Of a DNA stretch of 64,000 nucleotides, positions 26,365 to 37,006 are shown in pieces. Origin of the DNA: Tatumella ptyseos (GTDB lineage Bacteria; Pseudomonadota; Gammaproteobacteria; Enterobacterales; Enterobacteriaceae); the NCBI RefSeq assembly GCF_030552895.1, contig NZ_CP130649.1, positions 496,001 to 560,000 of the forward strand. The letters are read 5' to 3'. Positions within the stretch are counted from its first letter, which is position 1, and each line of letters begins with the position of its first letter. A program made the position numbers and the translations under genes. The notes beneath the pieces are model-generated. The model was not told where the DNA came from. It ran no database searches and was given only the letters and a program-made list of their open reading frames with translations.

Positions 26365-27747
26365 ATGGAACAGCCTACTCGCCAACACCAACTTCTCTAC
26401 GGCTTAAATGAGAAAATGCCCTTAACGGCGGGGCTGTTTACCGCAATTCAACATATTTTAGCCAGTATCGTGGGGGTGATCACACCGCCTTTAATTATCG
26501 GCTCAACCCTAGGGCTGAACAGCTATTTACCTTATCTTATTAGCATGTCGTTATTTGCTTCAGGCCTAGGCACCATGGTGCAAGCAGGACGCTTTATGAA
26601 AGTCGGTGCGGGCATGATTTGTTTACAGGGCACCAGCTTTGCTTTTTTAGGAGTGATCATCTCCGGAGGCTTGGCGATGAAACAGCAAGGGGCTTTACCT
26701 GAAGATATCTTGGCGATGATCTTCGGTTCCAGCCTTGTTGCAGCATTAATTCCGATTATTGTCAGCCGTTTTATCCACCTTTTTGCTAAAATCCTGACCC
26801 CACTGGTGACGGGTATCGTTATTGTCTTAATTGGTATTAGTCTAGTAAAAGTGAGCATTACCGACTGGGGCGGCGGGGCGACTGCAGCAGATTTCGGCGC
26901 ACCTTCCCACTTAATCCTAGGGGGAATAACCTTAGCGGTTATCATTGCCCTCAATTGCTGCAAATCTCCTTGGTTACGTCTCTCCTCGATTGTTAGCGGT
27001 ATCGTGCTCGGTACGGTGGTTGCGGCTTGGCAAGGAAGCTTTCATCCTCAACTGGCGTTAAATGGCCCGGCGATAACATTACCTATTCCTTTCCGTTTTG
27101 GGTTTGCTTTTAGCTGGAGCATGTTTGTACCCATTGCGCTGGTGGCCTTAATTGCCATTATTGAAGCTGTTGGCGATTTAACCGCTAACTGCATGATCTC
27201 CCAGCAACCCCTCGAGGGACCTGAGTTTACCCAGCGTATTAAGGGCGGAATTATTGGTGATGGGGTGAGTTGCTTAATTGCGGCGACCTTTAACTCTTTT
27301 CCCAATACGACCTTTGCGCAGAATAACGGGGTGATCCAAATGACCCAAGTGGCGAGTCGTTACGCTGGATATTGGATTGGCGGGCTATTATTACTACTGA
27401 GTTTCTTCCCAATGTTTAGCCATTTCTTACAGCAGCTCCCTAAACCAGTATTGGGAGGGGCTACCTTGGTGATGTTCGGGAACGTGATTGCTGCCGGTAT
27501 TCGAATTATGACCCGTGAAGCCTTGGATAATCGCAGTATGTTGATCATTGCTATCGCATTCGGGGTAGGACTGGGTATTGAGGCGCAACCCGATATTATT
27601 CGTGGTTTGCCGACTTTTTTACAAAGTCTACTGCATGGTGCAGTAACGAGTGGTGGGCTTGTCGCGATAGTGCTGAATATCGTACTACCTAAAGCGGGCT
27701 TGGCACCTTTCAAGGCCAAAGCATTACCCGTTACCCACGTGGAATAA
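26365..27747 (+). CDS. NCS2-family purine permease (XanQ/XanP-like)
   Basis: The 460-residue product has about 14 hydrophobic helices and the NCS2 signature regions: QHILASIVGVITPP in helix 1, the GLGTMVQ and GxGMICLQGTSFAF segments, IEAVGDLTA near residue 255 and FNSFPNTTFAQNNGV near residue 305. The last is the substrate and cation site of xanthine and urate permeases. It probably imports xanthine or uric acid with a proton. The start at 26365 follows TTGGAG; a longer in-frame reading from 26302 lacks a site. It stands alone. The hairpin at 27797 may end its transcript. Confidence 0.88.
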   Translation: MEQPTRQHQLLYGLNEKMPLTAGLFTAIQHILASIVGVITPPLIIGSTLGLNSYLPYLISMSLFASGLGTMVQAGRFMKVGAGMICLQGTSFAFLGVIISGGLAMKQQGALPEDILAMIFGSSLVAALIPIIVSRFIHLFAKILTPLVTGIVIVLIGISLVKVSITDWGGGATAADFGAPSHLILGGITLAVIIALNCCKSPWLRLSSIVSGIVLGTVVAAWQGSFHPQLALNGPAITLPIPFRFGFAFSWSMFVPIALVALIAIIEAVGDLTANCMISQQPLEGPEFTQRIKGGIIGDGVSCLIAATFNSFPNTTFAQNNGVIQMTQVASRYAGYWIGGLLLLLSFFPMFSHFLQQLPKPVLGGATLVMFGNVIAAGIRIMTREALDNRSMLIIAIAFGVGLGIEAQPDIIRGLPTFLQSLLHGAVTSGGLVAIVLNIVLPKAGLAPFKAKALPVTHVE

Positions 27748-27796
27748 GTGAGCTAAGTTTAGCGGACTTATCGCTTCGCTGTTATGATAGAACTTT

Positions 27797-27823
27797 CAGG
27801 CGCTCCTTGCGCCTGTTGTTTTT
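27797..27823 (+). terminator. Terminator-like hairpin abutting the yecA ribosome site
   Basis: CAGGCGC-TCCTT-GCGCCTG is a perfect 7-bp stem followed by TTGTTTTT. The ribosome site of yecA (GGAGAAGAG) starts just three bases after the T-run. It may end the permease transcript or act as an attenuator or 5' stabiliser for yecA; a possible -10 (TATGAT, 27783-27788) lies just before it. Confidence 0.65.
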
Positions 27824-27837
27824 GCGGAGAAGAGAAA

Positions 27838-28500
27838 ATGAAACAAGGCCCACTGACCGAAAACGAATTGCAATGGCTTGATGACACGCTAGAGCAGTAT
27901 GCAAGTGAGCATTCAGTGATTGATGTCTCCGAACTAGATGGCTACCTTACCGCGATTCTTTCTGCTCCTGTGGCAATTGAACCTGAATTTTGGATGGTTG
28001 CCTTATGGGGCGGTGAAAAGCATATTCCACAATGGAAAACGACTCGCGAACGTGATCGTTTCATGGATCTTACCTTCCAACACATGGCAGATATCGAAGA
28101 ACGTCTGGTAGATTTTCCCGACCAATTCGAACCGCTTTTTAGTGAGCAAGAGCTAGAAGGCCAAAGCTTTACGGTGATTGGTGATTGGTGTTATGGCTAT
28201 ATGCGCGGTATCGGTCTAGCACAGCTGCAACCTGTATCTGATCAATTAGCACCGGCGTACCAATTAATTGCCTTACATGGTTCCGAAGCTCAAGCAGAAG
28301 AAGTCAACGCCCTGACGGCAGAACAGTTTGAAGAACATATTGAGGCGCTTCCTGCCGCGATACTGGATCTGTATCAGTACTGGTCGTTTCAGGCGCAGCA
28401 AAATGCCCCACAACCTAAAATCGTTGAGACTAAGGTTGGCCGTAACGAGCCATGTCCCTGCGGTAGTGGGAAAAAATTTAAGCAGTGCTGTCTTCATTAA
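27838..28500 (+). CDS. yecA: YecA/UPF0149 family protein with SEC-C zinc finger
   Basis: The 220-residue product matches E. coli YecA (221 residues) along its length. Residues 1-185 are the UPF0149 domain ([25 protein letters not shown]). Residues 198-220 are the SEC-C metal-binding motif [18 protein letters not shown], the same motif that ends SecA and binds zinc or iron. In E. coli YecA (AscA) associates with ribosomes and SecA. In E. coli the gene is elsewhere on the chromosome, so this location next to rpoD reflects a different gene order. The ATG at 27838 has GGAGAAGAG before it. The next gene follows after 18 bp and may be co-transcribed. Confidence 0.92.
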   Translation: MKQGPLTENELQWLDDTLEQYASEHSVIDVSELDGYLTAILSAPVAIEPEFWMVALWGGEKHIPQWKTTRERDRFMDLTFQHMADIEERLVDFPDQFEPLFSEQELEGQSFTVIGDWCYGYMRGIGLAQLQPVSDQLAPAYQLIALHGSEAQAEEVNALTAEQFEEHIEALPAAILDLYQYWSFQAQQNAPQPKIVETKVGRNEPCPCGSGKKFKQCCLH

Positions 28501-28518
28501 TAAGTAAGGTTATTCTCC

Positions 28519-29361
28519 ATGCTGATTCGCAGATTAACTTACAGTGACGCTGAAAAAGGTTTTCGTCTCACGCAACAATGTGGGTGGCCTCATCGCTTAG
28601 TGGATTGGCAATTATTGCTAACCCTGGGCGAAGGCTATGCCATGGAGCACGAAGGTCAGGTTATCGGAACAGTGATGGCTTGGCACTGGGGAGAGCATCA
28701 TGCCTCTGTAGGGGTAGTTGTGGTGGATAATGCTTGGCAGGGAAAGGGGATTGGTAAGCAGTTAATGCAGGCGCTTATGGCCGATTTTCCTGACCAACAA
28801 CTCCGACTGCATGCGACGCTACAGGGAGCGAGACTTTATGAGAAATTGGGCTTTACGGCTCGTGGTACGCTGTCACAGTTTCAGACTCCCCAACTTGCAT
28901 TGATCTCACCACCGAATACTCCCCAAGGTTTCGAGATAAGATTAGCGACGAGTGAAGATCGCTCGCAGGTCGAGCAGTTAGCCTACAGGGCAACAGGCAT
29001 GAATCGGCCGCAGCTGTATGACTATTTATTCCATAAGCAGCGTATATTTGTCTTAAGTGACGCCCAGAATGACATTGTGGGTCTAATGGGATGTCATCGC
29101 TTTGGCCGAGGATTATCCCTTGGACCTTGTTACCTTCAAGATAGCAGTTTACTGACAGTGTTTTTACAAGCGGTCTTGAGCCAATTAACAGGTAAGTTTG
29201 TACGGTTGGATATCAGTGAGCAGCAGCTGGACGAAAATGTGTTAACCCAGTGGGGCCTGCAACGGGTAGATGTCACTCAAATCATGGTTAGGGCCGGGCA
29301 GGTTACTGCCTTTACGCCAACAGCCATCGAAGTCTCGGTGATGACGCCAGCCTTAGGCTAG
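28519..29361 (+). CDS. Double-domain GNAT acetyltransferase
   Basis: The 280-residue product has an N-terminal GNAT domain (residues 1-125) with the acetyl-CoA loop VVVDNAWQGKGIGKQLM and the ARLYEKLGF motif. A second, divergent C-terminal acetyltransferase-like domain (about 135-275, of the Acetyltransf_18 type) lacks a clear CoA loop. The substrate is unknown; related proteins are general N-acetyltransferases. The gene lies 18 bp after yecA on the same strand, and a shared hairpin separates it from rpoD. Confidence 0.8.
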   Translation: MLIRRLTYSDAEKGFRLTQQCGWPHRLVDWQLLLTLGEGYAMEHEGQVIGTVMAWHWGEHHASVGVVVVDNAWQGKGIGKQLMQALMADFPDQQLRLHATLQGARLYEKLGFTARGTLSQFQTPQLALISPPNTPQGFEIRLATSEDRSQVEQLAYRATGMNRPQLYDYLFHKQRIFVLSDAQNDIVGLMGCHRFGRGLSLGPCYLQDSSLLTVFLQAVLSQLTGKFVRLDISEQQLDENVLTQWGLQRVDVTQIMVRAGQVTAFTPTAIEVSVMTPALG

Positions 29362-29362
29362 G

Positions 29363-29391
29363 CAAAAAAAAGCCCTTCACGAGGAAGGGCT
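29363..29391 (-). terminator. Rho-independent terminator of rpoD
   Basis: On the minus strand AGCCCTTC-CTCGT-GAAGGGCT forms a perfect 8-bp stem followed by eight T. It lies 18 bp after the rpoD stop and closes the rpsU-dnaG-rpoD operon. On the plus strand the stem could also stop the GNAT transcript. Confidence 0.92.
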
Positions 29392-29408
29392 CATTAGGCT
29401 AGGTTGGC

Positions 29409-31253
29409 TTACTCATCAAGGAAGCTGCGCAATACTTCTGAGCGGCTCGGATGACGGAGTTTACGCAACGCTTTGGCCTCAATCTGACGAATACGTTCAC
29501 GCGTAACATCAAACTGCTTACCGACTTCTTCAAGGGTATGGTCGGTATTCATGTCGATACCGAAGCGCATACGCAGAACTTTAGCTTCACGGGCGGTCAG
29601 ACCAGCCAGAACATCGTGAGTTGCTGAGCGTAAGCTTTCTGACGTTGCCGAGTCGAGCGGTAACTCTAACGTAGTATCTTCAATGAAATCGCCTAAGTGC
29701 GAGTCTTCATCATCACCAATTGGCGTTTCCATAGAGATTGGCTCTTTTGCAATTTTTAATACCTTACGAATTTTATCTTCAGGCATTAGCATGCGCTCGG
29801 CTAACTCTTCAGGAGAAGGTTCGCGTCCCATCTCTTGCAACATCTGACGTGAAATACGGTTCAGCTTGTTGATGGTCTCAATCATGTGTACCGGGATACG
29901 GATGGTACGAGCTTGGTCAGCAATCGAACGTGTGATTGCTTGGCGAATCCACCATGTTGCATAGGTTGAGAACTTATAGCCGCGACGGTATTCAAACTTA
30001 TCGACTGCCTTCATCAGACCGATATTACCTTCCTGAATCAGATCCAAGAATTGTAATCCACGGTTGGTGTACTTTTTCGCAATAGAGATAACAAGACGTA
30101 AGTTTGCTTCGACCATCTCTTTCTTCGCACGGCGCGCTTTCGCTTCACCGATCGACATACGACGGTTGATATCTTTAACTTGCTCGATAGTCAGGCCAGT
30201 CTCAGCTTCAATCTGTACCAGCTTCTGTACAAAACGTTGAATCTCTTCTTCGTTTTGTTTTAGCGTTTCGCCCCAAGGTTTTTTCATTGCCAGTGCGGCT
30301 TCAAACCATGTTGGGCTAGTTTCGTTACCCGTAAATAAGGTAATGAAATTCTTTTTCGGCATTTTGCTGAGTTCAACACAGATCTTCATGATGGTACGTT
30401 CTTGTAAACGAACGCGGTCCATCATTTGACGCATATTGTTGACAAGATAATCGAACTGTTTAGGCACTAAACGGAACTGTTTAAAGACTTCAGAAAGATT
30501 ATTAATCTCCTGTACCGCGTCTTTATGGCTGCGGCCTTTCGCTTTAATCACATCGCGCGTCGTCTCGTATTGAGTACGCAGCTCCGTAAATTTCTCGCGT
30601 GCGAGTTCTGGGTCGATGGAGTTATCGTCTTCACTATTATCGTCATCGCCGTCCTCATCTTCGTCTTCGTCATCATCGCGGTCTTCTTCAGACAGTTCTG
30701 AACCGACGTGAGTCGCGGTAGGGGCGATGTCTTCTTCAGCGTTAGGATCAACAAATCCAGTAATAATATCGGAGAGTCTTGCTTCTTCAGCTTCCACTCG
30801 GTCGTATTGTTCCAGTAAGTAAGTAATTGCTTCTGGATATTCAGCAACCGAACATTGTACTTGGTTAATCCCATCTTCGATACGCTTCGCGATATCGATT
30901 TCACCTTCACGGGTTAACAGTTCAACGGTCCCCATTTCACGCATATACATACGCACGGGGTCAGTGGTACGGCCAATTTCCGATTCGACACTCGACAGTA
31001 CCTGAGCAGCTGCTTCTGCAGCATCTTCGTCAGTATCTGTACTGTTCTCATTCAGCATCAAGTCATCGGCATCAGGTGCTTCTTCAACAACCTGAATACC
31101 CATGTCGTTGATCATCTGAATGATGTCTTCAATCTGATCGGAGTCGACAATATCTTCCGGCAGATGGTCATTGACCTCAGCATAGGTCAGATAGCCTTGC
31201 TCCTTACCACGGGTGACAAGTAGCTTAAGCTGTGACTGCGGGTTTTGCTCCAT
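29409..31253 (-). CDS. rpoD: RNA polymerase primary sigma factor, sigma-70
   Basis: The 614-residue product has all parts of a primary sigma factor: region 1.1 (residues 1-85), region 1.2 ([11 protein letters not shown]), the non-conserved region with an acidic Asp/Glu run near residues 185-215, and region 2 ([36 protein letters not shown]). Regions 3 and 4 follow, ending with the [20 protein letters not shown] helix. It directs RNA polymerase to housekeeping promoters. Length is one residue over E. coli RpoD (613). It is the third gene of the macromolecular synthesis operon. The 227-bp gap to dnaG holds no gene; in E. coli this junction is an RNA processing site. Confidence 0.98.
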   Translation of the reverse strand: MEQNPQSQLKLLVTRGKEQGYLTYAEVNDHLPEDIVDSDQIEDIIQMINDMGIQVVEEAPDADDLMLNENSTDTDEDAAEAAAQVLSSVESEIGRTTDPVRMYMREMGTVELLTREGEIDIAKRIEDGINQVQCSVAEYPEAITYLLEQYDRVEAEEARLSDIITGFVDPNAEEDIAPTATHVGSELSEEDRDDDEDEDEDGDDDNSEDDNSIDPELAREKFTELRTQYETTRDVIKAKGRSHKDAVQEINNLSEVFKQFRLVPKQFDYLVNNMRQMMDRVRLQERTIMKICVELSKMPKKNFITLFTGNETSPTWFEAALAMKKPWGETLKQNEEEIQRFVQKLVQIEAETGLTIEQVKDINRRMSIGEAKARRAKKEMVEANLRLVISIAKKYTNRGLQFLDLIQEGNIGLMKAVDKFEYRRGYKFSTYATWWIRQAITRSIADQARTIRIPVHMIETINKLNRISRQMLQEMGREPSPEELAERMLMPEDKIRKVLKIAKEPISMETPIGDDEDSHLGDFIEDTTLELPLDSATSESLRSATHDVLAGLTAREAKVLRMRFGIDMNTDHTLEEVGKQFDVTRERIRQIEAKALRKLRHPSRSEVLRSFLDE

Positions 31254-31480
31254 AAGACGGTATCCACACTTCTGTTAGTATAAAGAGGTAATTGGCAGAA
31301 CCAATTAAACTGTAAAGGCGTTTAAGGGGCTGCAGCCTTTGCGCAGCAACGGGCATCAGCCCTCAATAATCGGCACTTAAGCCGCAGGATATAGGTACTT
31401 TCGCAATTCTGTAACTGTCATTATAGTGCCACTCAGGCAATTATGTCAGAGTGATGACGCAATCTTTGCCAAGATTCTGG

Positions 31481-33226
31481 CTATTTTTTCGCTAACGCGG
31501 TGACAAGTGCTTGTAACTCTTGTCGCTCTGCTTTGCTCAAGCCCGCGGTACGCTCGCGAGCAATCAGCGATTCTAAGCGCTGTTCGAGAGCAATATTATA
31601 AATACTAGCAAGAGAGTCGATAAACACGGCTTCAACCTCTTCATCCACTATCATATGGTGCCAAGTCGCCAAGGTTTCAAGGGTTTGACGCAATTCGTTA
31701 TCGCGATAATGCTCTAACACTTGTCCGGTAGTCACCCCAGGGTGTGCAGTACAAAAGGTCACGAGTTCAACAAACAGCGGTAATCCAGGTAAATTAACCT
31801 CTTTTAACGCATCCAATACGGGAACCGCACTAACTAAGCTTGGACGCTGAAGAAGTAAGGCTATTAACACACGCATAGTGGTGCGTTTCAGTGCTGGAGC
31901 AGGTGTTGGACCTTGACTCACCCCCTGTTGCGGCAACAGTTTCTCTAACTGTTGGTCGTCTAAAATACCGAGTTTATGCCCTAATACTTGCCGGAGGTAA
32001 ATGCGTAATGTCCCACCGGGCACTTGGTTTATTAACGGTATTGCAAGATGGCTTAAACGAGCTCTTCCTTCACGACTACTGAGATCAACCTGTGGTAACA
32101 AGGTGTCGAATAAGAAATCAGACAAGCTTGTTGCACGGCTCACCCGTTGTTCGAAAGCGGCTTTACCCTCTTTACGGATCAGCGTATCGGGGTCTTCACC
32201 ATCGGGCAGAAACATAAATTTTAACTGGCGCCCATCACTAAGATAAGGCAGGGCCGTTTCGAGTGCTCGCCATGCTGCTTCTCGCCCAGCACGGTCGCCA
32301 TCGTAGCAGCAGACAATATTTTCGGTATTGCGATAGAGCAATTGAATATGTTCACTGGTCGTTGAGGTCCCGAGCGACGCTACAGCGTAATCAACACCAT
32401 ATTGCGCTAAGGCAACAACATCCATATACCCTTCAACCACGAGGATATGAGCAGGAGCACTATGAGCCTGACTGACTTCATACAGGCCATAAAGCTGACG
32501 GCTTTTATGGAAAATAGAGGTCTCAGGCGAATTTAAATATTTGGGAACTTCATCATTCAGAACGCGCCCGCCAAAGCCAATAACTCGACCACGTTTATCC
32601 CGGATAGGAAACATAATGCGATCGCGAAAACGGTCGTAATGCTGGCCATTATCTTTAGTGACCAACATACCGGCTTCGACTAACGACTGGCGGTCGTCAT
32701 TATTTTTTCCAAATCGCTTTAGCGCATTATCCCATCCAGCGGGAGCATAACCGATCGCAAATTGCGTGGTAACTGCCGCGCTGAGGCCCCGCTTTTCGAG
32801 GTAGGCTGTCGCCGAACTGGAGGTCGATTGTGCCAATGCCTGTTGATAAAATTGGCTTAATCCATCCAGTAATTGATAAAGGCTTTGTCGTTTATGACGC
32901 TCCATTGGCGTCGCGGATTGCCCGGTTTCGTGAGGAACCTCTAAGCCATGTAGCGTGGCTAATTCTTCGATCGTTTCAACAAAATCGAGGCGATCAAAGT
33001 TCATCAAGAAATCGATAGCGTTACCGTGTGCACCACAGCCGAAGCAATGGTAAAACTGCTTATCGCTGTTGACAGTAAAAGAAGGTGTTTTTTCGTTATG
33101 AAAGGGGCAGCAAGCGTGAAAATTTTTACCTTGTTTCTTGAGGCGTACTCGCGCATCGACGATGTCGACAATGTCGGTTCGCGCTAACAAGTCATTGATA
33201 AAACTACTTGGTATTCTACCAGCCAT
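31481..33226 (-). CDS. dnaG: DNA primase DnaG
   Basis: The 581-residue product makes RNA primers for DNA replication. It has the N-terminal CHC2 zinc finger (CPFHNEKTPSF, then CFGCG, residues 40-65), the catalytic core with the Toprim region (VVEGYMDVVAL and CYDGDRAG), and the C-terminal helical domain that binds DnaB helicase (about residues 435-581). Length equals E. coli DnaG. It is the middle gene of the rpsU-dnaG-rpoD operon. A hairpin between rpsU and dnaG probably lowers its expression compared with rpsU. Confidence 0.98.
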   Translation of the reverse strand: MAGRIPSSFINDLLARTDIVDIVDARVRLKKQGKNFHACCPFHNEKTPSFTVNSDKQFYHCFGCGAHGNAIDFLMNFDRLDFVETIEELATLHGLEVPHETGQSATPMERHKRQSLYQLLDGLSQFYQQALAQSTSSSATAYLEKRGLSAAVTTQFAIGYAPAGWDNALKRFGKNNDDRQSLVEAGMLVTKDNGQHYDRFRDRIMFPIRDKRGRVIGFGGRVLNDEVPKYLNSPETSIFHKSRQLYGLYEVSQAHSAPAHILVVEGYMDVVALAQYGVDYAVASLGTSTTSEHIQLLYRNTENIVCCYDGDRAGREAAWRALETALPYLSDGRQLKFMFLPDGEDPDTLIRKEGKAAFEQRVSRATSLSDFLFDTLLPQVDLSSREGRARLSHLAIPLINQVPGGTLRIYLRQVLGHKLGILDDQQLEKLLPQQGVSQGPTPAPALKRTTMRVLIALLLQRPSLVSAVPVLDALKEVNLPGLPLFVELVTFCTAHPGVTTGQVLEHYRDNELRQTLETLATWHHMIVDEEVEAVFIDSLASIYNIALEQRLESLIARERTAGLSKAERQELQALVTALAKK

Positions 33227-33260
33227 GACACCTGTTTTTTATGCTTACAAACGACAATAA

Positions 33261-33287
33261 GCCGCGCTTCCTTTCGGAAAGCACGGC
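33261..33287 (-). terminator. Internal hairpin between rpsU and dnaG
   Basis: On the minus strand GCCGTGCTTTCC-GAAA-GGAAGCGCGGC forms an 11-bp stem with one bulge and a stable GAAA tetraloop, followed by TTATTGT. It matches the position of the known partial terminator of the macromolecular synthesis operon. A second 7-bp hairpin (GGAGAAG-TTAT-CTTCTCC, 33323-33340) sits right after the rpsU stop. Confidence 0.7.
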
Positions 33288-33348
33288 CTGATACTAGACT
33301 CGATCTGCGTAAATTACGCAATGGAGAAGATAACTTCTCCGAAACTAC

Positions 33349-33717
<369 letters not shown>

Positions 33718-33843
33718 TTAAGAAGGCGCAAATTATAGCCTAAACCCCTTGGTAAGGTCGATAATTATTTAATTGCATTGCTCAGCATTCTTCGCATAAC
33801 GGCGTGCTGTGTTACACTGCGGGCAATGAGTGAGGGGAAAATC

Positions 33844-34857
33844 ATGCGTGTATTAGGTATAGAAACATCTTGCGATGAGACTGGCGTTGCCATTTATGAT
33901 GAAGCAGCGGGACTACTCGCGAATCAACTTTATAGCCAAGTAGATCTCCACGCCGATTATGGTGGTGTGGTTCCAGAATTGGCTTCCCGCGACCACGTTC
34001 GTAAATTATTACCACTGATCGATGCGGCATTGCAAGAAGCTAACTTGGAGAGTAAAGACATTGATGCGGTCGCCTATACTGCAGGGCCCGGATTAGTAGG
34101 GGCACTCATGGTAGGCGCCACCGTAGGGCGTTCGCTTGCTTTTGCGTGGAATGTTCCTGCCGTCGCGGTTCATCATATGGAAGGCCATTTACTCGCACCG
34201 ATGCTTGAAGATGTTCCCCCTTCATTCCCTTTTGTCGCGCTGCTCGTCTCGGGGGGCCATACTCAGCTGATCAGTGTTACAGCGATAGGTGAATATCAAT
34301 TATTAGGTGAATCTATCGATGATGCAGCAGGTGAAGCGTTCGATAAGACCGCTAAATTATTAGGTTTAGATTATCCGGGCGGACCACGACTTGCGAAAAT
34401 GGCGGCGACGGGAACCGTGGGACGCTTTACTTTCCCCCGGCCGATGACGGATCGTCCAGGACTGGATTTTAGTTTCTCAGGGCTGAAAACCTTTGCAGCC
34501 AACACCATACGTTCTAATGACAGTGATGAGCAAACTCACGCTGATATCGCGCGAGCTTTCGAAGATGCCGTCGTCGATACGCTATTAATTAAATGTAAAC
34601 GTGCACTGCAGCAGACCGGTTTTAAAAACTTAGTTATTGCTGGGGGCGTCAGCGCAAACCAAAACCTACGCGAAAAATTATCTACGATGATGAGTGGGCG
34701 TGGAGGCGAGGTATTTTATGCGCGGCCAGCGTTTTGTACCGATAACGGTGCAATGATTGCCTATGCCGGAATGGTGCGACTCAAGGCAGGCTGCACAACA
34801 GATACCCGAATCACTGTACGGCCACGATGGCCCTTATCAGAACTCACCCCAATTTAA
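33844..34857 (+). CDS. tsaD: tRNA N6-threonylcarbamoyladenosine transferase subunit TsaD
   Basis: The 337-residue product transfers the threonylcarbamoyl group to A37 of ANN-decoding tRNAs, with TsaB and TsaE. It belongs to the ASKHA fold. The N-terminal [14 protein letters not shown], the metal-binding HHMEGH (His at about 111 and 115), the SGGHTQL and the GGVSANQ motifs are all intact. Length equals the E. coli protein. I start it at the ATG at 33844, the conserved start. It is divergent from rpsU, as in E. coli. Confidence 0.98.
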   Translation: MRVLGIETSCDETGVAIYDEAAGLLANQLYSQVDLHADYGGVVPELASRDHVRKLLPLIDAALQEANLESKDIDAVAYTAGPGLVGALMVGATVGRSLAFAWNVPAVAVHHMEGHLLAPMLEDVPPSFPFVALLVSGGHTQLISVTAIGEYQLLGESIDDAAGEAFDKTAKLLGLDYPGGPRLAKMAATGTVGRFTFPRPMTDRPGLDFSFSGLKTFAANTIRSNDSDEQTHADIARAFEDAVVDTLLIKCKRALQQTGFKNLVIAGGVSANQNLREKLSTMMSGRGGEVFYARPAFCTDNGAMIAYAGMVRLKAGCTTDTRITVRPRWPLSELTPI

Positions 34858-34865
34858 CGAAAATG

Positions 34866-34889
34866 ACCCGGTTTACCGGGTTATTTTTT
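34866..34889 (+). terminator. Rho-independent terminator of tsaD
   Basis: ACCCGG-TTTA-CCGGGT forms a 6-bp stem followed by TATTTTTT. The T-run overlaps the last codons of plsY on the other strand. Confidence 0.85.
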
Positions 34890-35492
34890 ATTTGAACGGA
34901 ACCAGCGACGTTTGAGTAATTTTTTTTCATCGCCACGCCAAAGCCGCTGAATATTTTCGTGGTGGCGTAACAAAATAAGACAGGAAAGCATCGCAACCGG
35001 GAAAGTGAATTGTGGCTTAAACCACCATACATAAAATGGAGCCACCAGCGCACTGAGGATTGCCGCAAGTGAAGCATAACCACTCAGCAATACGGTTAAT
35101 AACCATGTGCCAATTAAGAGCAGGCTAAGGTCCAATCCAATTGGGGCAATAGCACCTAATGCCGTCGCAACACCTTTTCCACCTTGAAACTTAAAAAAAA
35201 CTGGATAGATATGACCTAAGCATGCCGCAATTGCTACGAAGCCTAGGACCAGCGAAGAAAGCTGTAGATGGTAGGCTAACCAGACAGGCAGCATCCCTTT
35301 GATAATATCAAACAACAGTACGCTCAATGCGGCAGTACGGCCACCGATACGTAATACGTTGGTCGCCCCAGGGTTGCCTGAACCGTTAAAGCGAGGGTCA
35401 GGCAGACGAGCGATTTTACAGACGACGATAGCACTTGATATCGATCCACAAAGGTAGGCAAGTATAATCATTCCTACGGCGGTAGCTGTCAT
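34881..35492 (-). CDS. plsY: Acyl-phosphate glycerol-3-phosphate acyltransferase PlsY
   Basis: The 203-residue product is an inner-membrane enzyme that acylates glycerol-3-phosphate in phospholipid synthesis. Its three family motifs are visible: [12 protein letters not shown] near residue 37, the [11 protein letters not shown] loop near residue 100, and the C-terminal RHHENIQRL. Five hydrophobic segments fit the known topology. It converges on tsaD and diverges from folB, as in E. coli. Confidence 0.97.
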   Translation of the reverse strand: MTATAVGMIILAYLCGSISSAIVVCKIARLPDPRFNGSGNPGATNVLRIGGRTAALSVLLFDIIKGMLPVWLAYHLQLSSLVLGFVAIAACLGHIYPVFFKFQGGKGVATALGAIAPIGLDLSLLLIGTWLLTVLLSGYASLAAILSALVAPFYVWWFKPQFTFPVAMLSCLILLRHHENIQRLWRGDEKKLLKRRWFRSNKK

Positions 35493-35600
35493 AATAATCC
35501 CACCTAAAAGGTGTACAGTCGTTAGCGATAGCTACGATAATACGCATAAATAGCGCCAAGTGGTATCACCGAGGCATCATTAAACAAAGAGAGTTGAGAA

Positions 35601-35963
35601 ATGGATATTGTTTTTATTGAGCAGTTAACCGTATTCACCACTATTGGTGCATACGAGTGGGAACAGCAGATCACGCAAAAGCTGGTATTGGACATTGAGC
35701 TTGCTTGGGACAATCGTCTTGCAGCAAAAAGTGATGATGTGAAAGACTGCTTAAGTTATGCCGAGGTTGCGCAGAGCGTATTAGCTCACATTCAAAACCA
35801 ACGTTTCGCCTTAGTGGAGCGGGTAGCGGAAGAGGTTGCTGAGCTATTAATGCGAGAGTTCGCTACACCGGGCGTACGTATTACTGTCAATAAACCAGGA
35901 GCGGTCGCTCAAGCTCGCAATGTTGGCGTAAAAATTACTCGTGGTACTTTCCCCAATAATTAA
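35601..35963 (+). CDS. folB: Dihydroneopterin aldolase FolB
   Basis: The 120-residue product carries out the aldolase step of folate synthesis, from dihydroneopterin to 6-hydroxymethyl-dihydropterin, and can epimerise the substrate. Conserved parts are the start MDIVFIEQLTVFTTIGAYEWE, the CLSYAEV segment and the KPGAV...NVGVKI end. The length matches E. coli FolB. It is divergent from plsY with a 108-bp gap, and ATG follows GAGA. Confidence 0.96.
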   Translation: MDIVFIEQLTVFTTIGAYEWEQQITQKLVLDIELAWDNRLAAKSDDVKDCLSYAEVAQSVLAHIQNQRFALVERVAEEVAELLMREFATPGVRITVNKPGAVAQARNVGVKITRGTFPNN

Positions 35964-36090
35964 ACACAAGCGAGAAAGAAACTTTCAATAACATGGAAGG
36001 TCATATTTTTTTAACATCGCTACAAGCCATTAAAACTATTTATAAAAATTTCACGTTATTTATTTTGGGTCATGACAAGAGGAAGAGGTA

Positions 36091-36909
36091 ATGATAGATG
36101 TTCACCCACTGGGTGTAGCGACGCTGCTTGGCGTCGTCGAGGGATTAACTGAATTTCTACCGGTCTCGTCGACCGGCCACCTGATCATCGTCGGGCACTT
36201 ATTAGGATTTCAGGGCGACAAAGCGGAAACCTTCGAGATTGTTATTCAATTAGGCTCTATTCTTGCGGTCGTTGTCATGTTTTGGCGCCGTCTGTTTGGA
36301 CTCATCGGTATCCACTTTGGCAAAGTCCCTCATGAAGGGGTAGGGCAAGGTCGATTATCACTTATCCATATTCTCTGTGGTATGCTGCCTGCAGTGATCT
36401 TGGGACTGGTACTCCACGATAAAATTAAAGCGTTATTTACCCCCCAAAATGTCTTCTACTCCTTGATTGCTGGCGGTATTTTATTAATTGTCGCGGAGTG
36501 GCTAAAACCCGCTAAACCGAAAGCCGTGGGTATCGACGATATATCGTATCGACAAGCTTTTCTAATTGGTTGTTTCCAATGTTTGGCGCTGTGGCCGGGG
36601 TTTTCGCGATCAGGCTCAACGATTAGCGGTGGCTTATTGGTTGGCGTTAGCCGTTTCGCTGCCTCAGAATTCTCTTTCTTACTTGCCGTGCCGATGATGA
36701 TTGGTGCTACAGGTCTTGATTTAGTAAAGAGTATCGGGTTTCTATCCGTTAGCGATTTACCGATGTTTGCCACCGGTTTTATCGCTGCTTTTATCGTTGC
36801 CTTAATCGCAATAAAAGCTTTCCTGACCGTTATTAAGCGTATCTCTTTTGTTGCCTTTGCGTTCTATCGATTTTTTGTGGCATTGCTGGTGTGGTATGTG
36901 TTTATGTAG
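36091..36909 (+). CDS. uppP: Undecaprenyl-diphosphatase UppP (BacA)
   Basis: The 272-residue membrane protein dephosphorylates undecaprenyl pyrophosphate to recycle the lipid carrier of peptidoglycan synthesis, and gives bacitracin resistance in excess. The two active-site motifs are intact: [16 protein letters not shown] (residues 17-32) and [12 protein letters not shown] near residue 170. About eight hydrophobic segments are seen. The ATG follows AAGAGG. A long perfect inverted repeat downstream ends the gene. Confidence 0.96.
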   Translation: MIDVHPLGVATLLGVVEGLTEFLPVSSTGHLIIVGHLLGFQGDKAETFEIVIQLGSILAVVVMFWRRLFGLIGIHFGKVPHEGVGQGRLSLIHILCGMLPAVILGLVLHDKIKALFTPQNVFYSLIAGGILLIVAEWLKPAKPKAVGIDDISYRQAFLIGCFQCLALWPGFSRSGSTISGGLLVGVSRFAASEFSFLLAVPMMIGATGLDLVKSIGFLSVSDLPMFATGFIAAFIVALIAIKAFLTVIKRISFVAFAFYRFFVALLVWYVFM

Positions 36910-36952
36910 TGGCCATAATAGACGCGTTTGAGTAATTGGTGGATGCCTTAAA

Positions 36953-36988
36953 TGATCAGCGATAGTCGTTATTGAGTATCGCTGATCA
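36953..36988. terminator. Long perfect inverted repeat between uppP and GST gene
   Basis: TGATCAGCGATA and TATCGCTGATCA form a perfect 12-bp stem around a 12-nt loop, between convergent genes. The plus side is followed by GCTTATTTT. It is probably a bidirectional terminator. Confidence 0.7.
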
Positions 36989-37006
36989 GCTTATTTTGGG
37001 GCTAGG

